In this document: in pieces, positions 5,658 through 6,408 of the stretch
How the letters are laid out: each line of letters begins with the position of its first letter
Numbering within the stretch: the stretch's first letter is position 1
Origin: an uncultured Eubacteriales bacterium
GTDB lineage: Bacteria; Bacillota; Clostridia; Monoglobales; Monoglobaceae
Direction: 5' to 3'
NCBI GenBank assembly: GCA_900550775.1
Contig: URTH01000108.1
Span: 1-6,408, forward strand
DNA: 6,408 bases
Position numbers and translations under genes: made by a program
The notes under the pieces: model-generated
Told to the model about the DNA's origin: nothing
The model's database searches: none
What the model saw: the letters and a program-made list of their open reading frames with translations, nothing else

Positions 5658-6408
5658 CTAAAATGCAATATTGTCAAACAGATCCTTTACAATTTCGCTG
5701 CACGGCTTGATATCATGCACCAGACCGGCGCTCTGACCGGCCATGACGCTGCCCATCTGCACATCACCGTCCACAGCCGCGCTGCGCAGCGCACCGGCGC
5801 CCAGCTGGTTAAATGCTTCTGTGTCGCCCTCTTTTTCAATCTTATCCATGCTGCGCGTCAGCTTATTCTTCAAATTCCGCACCGGATGCCCGGTAAAGCG
5901 GCCGGTTACCACTGCGTCACGATCCTTGGCGCCAACCACGGCAGCCTTATAGTTTTCATGCACGGTACACTCGTCCGAGCATATAAACCTTGTTCCGACC
6001 TGCACGCCCTCCGCACCGAGCGCCAGAGCGGCGGCAACACCGCGCCGATCGGCAATACCGCCGGCCGCAATCACCGGGATATCCACCGCGTCAACCACCA
6101 TCGGCACCAGCGTCATGGTTGTCAGTTCTCCGATATGACCGCCCGATTCGCAGCCCTCAGCCACAACCGCATCCGCACCGCAGCGCTGCATTCTCTGTGC
6201 CAGTGCAACGCTCGGAATCACCGGGATCACGTGGGTTCCGACCTCTTTGAGCGCCGGGATGTACTGTCCGGGATTCCCTGCCCCGGTCGTAATCACCGCA
6301 ATTTTTTCTTCCAAAAGCATTTTCATCACATCATCGGCATAGGGTGACAGCAGCATCACATTCACGCCAAACGGCCGATTTGTAAGCTCTCTTGCCTTAT
6401 GAATCTGG
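5658..6408 (-). CDS. fabK: Enoyl-ACP reductase II (FabK), FMN-dependent, 5' end cut off by the window
   Basis: FabK catalyses the last step of each elongation cycle, reduction of trans-2-enoyl-ACP by NAD(P)H via FMN, and is unrelated to FabI. The visible 249 residues run in frame to the right edge; the real start lies outside, with about 65 residues missing by comparison with the usual length of about 315. A GTG at 6365 is internal: the codons before it read HKARELTNRPFGVNVMLLSPY, or close to it, the normal FabK continuation. Motifs are TTGAGNP, the EGCESGGHIGE signature whose histidine (6137-6135) matches the catalytic His of pneumococcal FabK, IPVIAAGGIADRRG (phosphate-binding TIM-barrel loop) and GVQVGTRF. 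The C-terminal MAGQSAGLV is also typical. Members of this flavoprotein family include nitronate monooxygenases, but the operon with fabD-fabG-acpP-fabF makes FabK the best call. Organisms relying on FabK are typically insensitive to triclosan. Confidence 0.94.
   Translation of the reverse strand, partial: QIHKARELTNRPFGVNVMLLSPYADDVMKMLLEEKIAVITTGAGNPGQYIPALKEVGTHVIPVIPSVALAQRMQRCGADAVVAEGCESGGHIGELTTMTLVPMVVDAVDIPVIAAGGIADRRGVAAALALGAEGVQVGTRFICSDECTVHENYKAAVVGAKDRDAVVTGRFTGHPVRNLKNKLTRSMDKIEKEGDTEAFNQLGAGALRSAAVDGDVQMGSVMAGQSAGLVHDIKPCSEIVKDLFDNIAF

Noticed and set aside
5715..6347. Long plus-strand open frame of 210 codons opposite fabK, and similar ones at 3131-3763, 5041-5442 and 337-615.
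   Set aside because: They are antisense to well-supported genes, rich in His/Arg/Cys or Pro from reverse-complemented G+C-rich codons, and show no recognisable domains. They are shadows of the real frames.
1..6408. CRISPR arrays, insertion sequences, tRNA/rRNA, frameshifted genes or signs of recent transfer.
   Set aside because: No spaced direct repeats, transposase motifs, cloverleaf or rRNA-like segments were seen. All genes are intact in one orientation with similar base composition, apart from edge truncation.

Overview
The window reads as one strand of a low-to-moderate G+C Bacillota chromosome, most likely Clostridia, with Negativicutes possible. The grounds are the type II fatty-acid gene order fabK-fabD-fabG-acpP-fabF-rnc, FabK as the visible enoyl-ACP reductase, strong AGGAGG-type ribosome binding sites, a Gram-positive-style BioY/BirA module and an S-layer-homology (SLH) surface protein. 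All genes are on the minus strand, so transcription runs from high to low coordinates. The first gene (fabK) loses its 5' end at the right edge, and the last (the SLH gene) loses its 3' end at the left edge.

Layout in transcription order: fabK (6408-5658, partial), fabD (5637-4684), fabG (4694-3942, overlapping fabD by 11 bp), an A+T-rich gap with a probable internal promoter, acpP (3856-3626), a 144-bp gap with two strong hairpins, fabF (3481-2237), a 102-bp leader with competing pairings around the Shine-Dalgarno, and rnc (2134-1475). After these comes a separate unit: a 50-bp perfect dyad matching the BirA biotin-repressor operator, which overlaps a well-formed promoter, and bioY (1341-802). 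A third promoter and a structured leader then precede the SLH surface protein (663-1, partial).

The genes work together as follows. FabD loads malonyl onto the AcpP carrier, FabF condenses it, FabG performs the first reduction and FabK the last. A dehydratase (FabZ), the initiating FabH and acetyl-CoA carboxylase are not in view. BioY brings in biotin, the cofactor of acetyl-CoA carboxylase, so its position next to the fab cluster makes metabolic sense. RNase III shares the fab transcript, as it does next to acpP in Bacillus, and the structured gaps in this operon are possible substrates for it.

I see no new gene system, mobile element, CRISPR array, tRNA or rRNA here. The protein-coding content is ordinary core metabolism with intact catalytic residues. 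What deserves a second look is in the intergenic DNA: the very clean BirA operator, the switch-like pairing in front of rnc, the double hairpin between acpP and fabF, and the dyad inside the putative acpP promoter.
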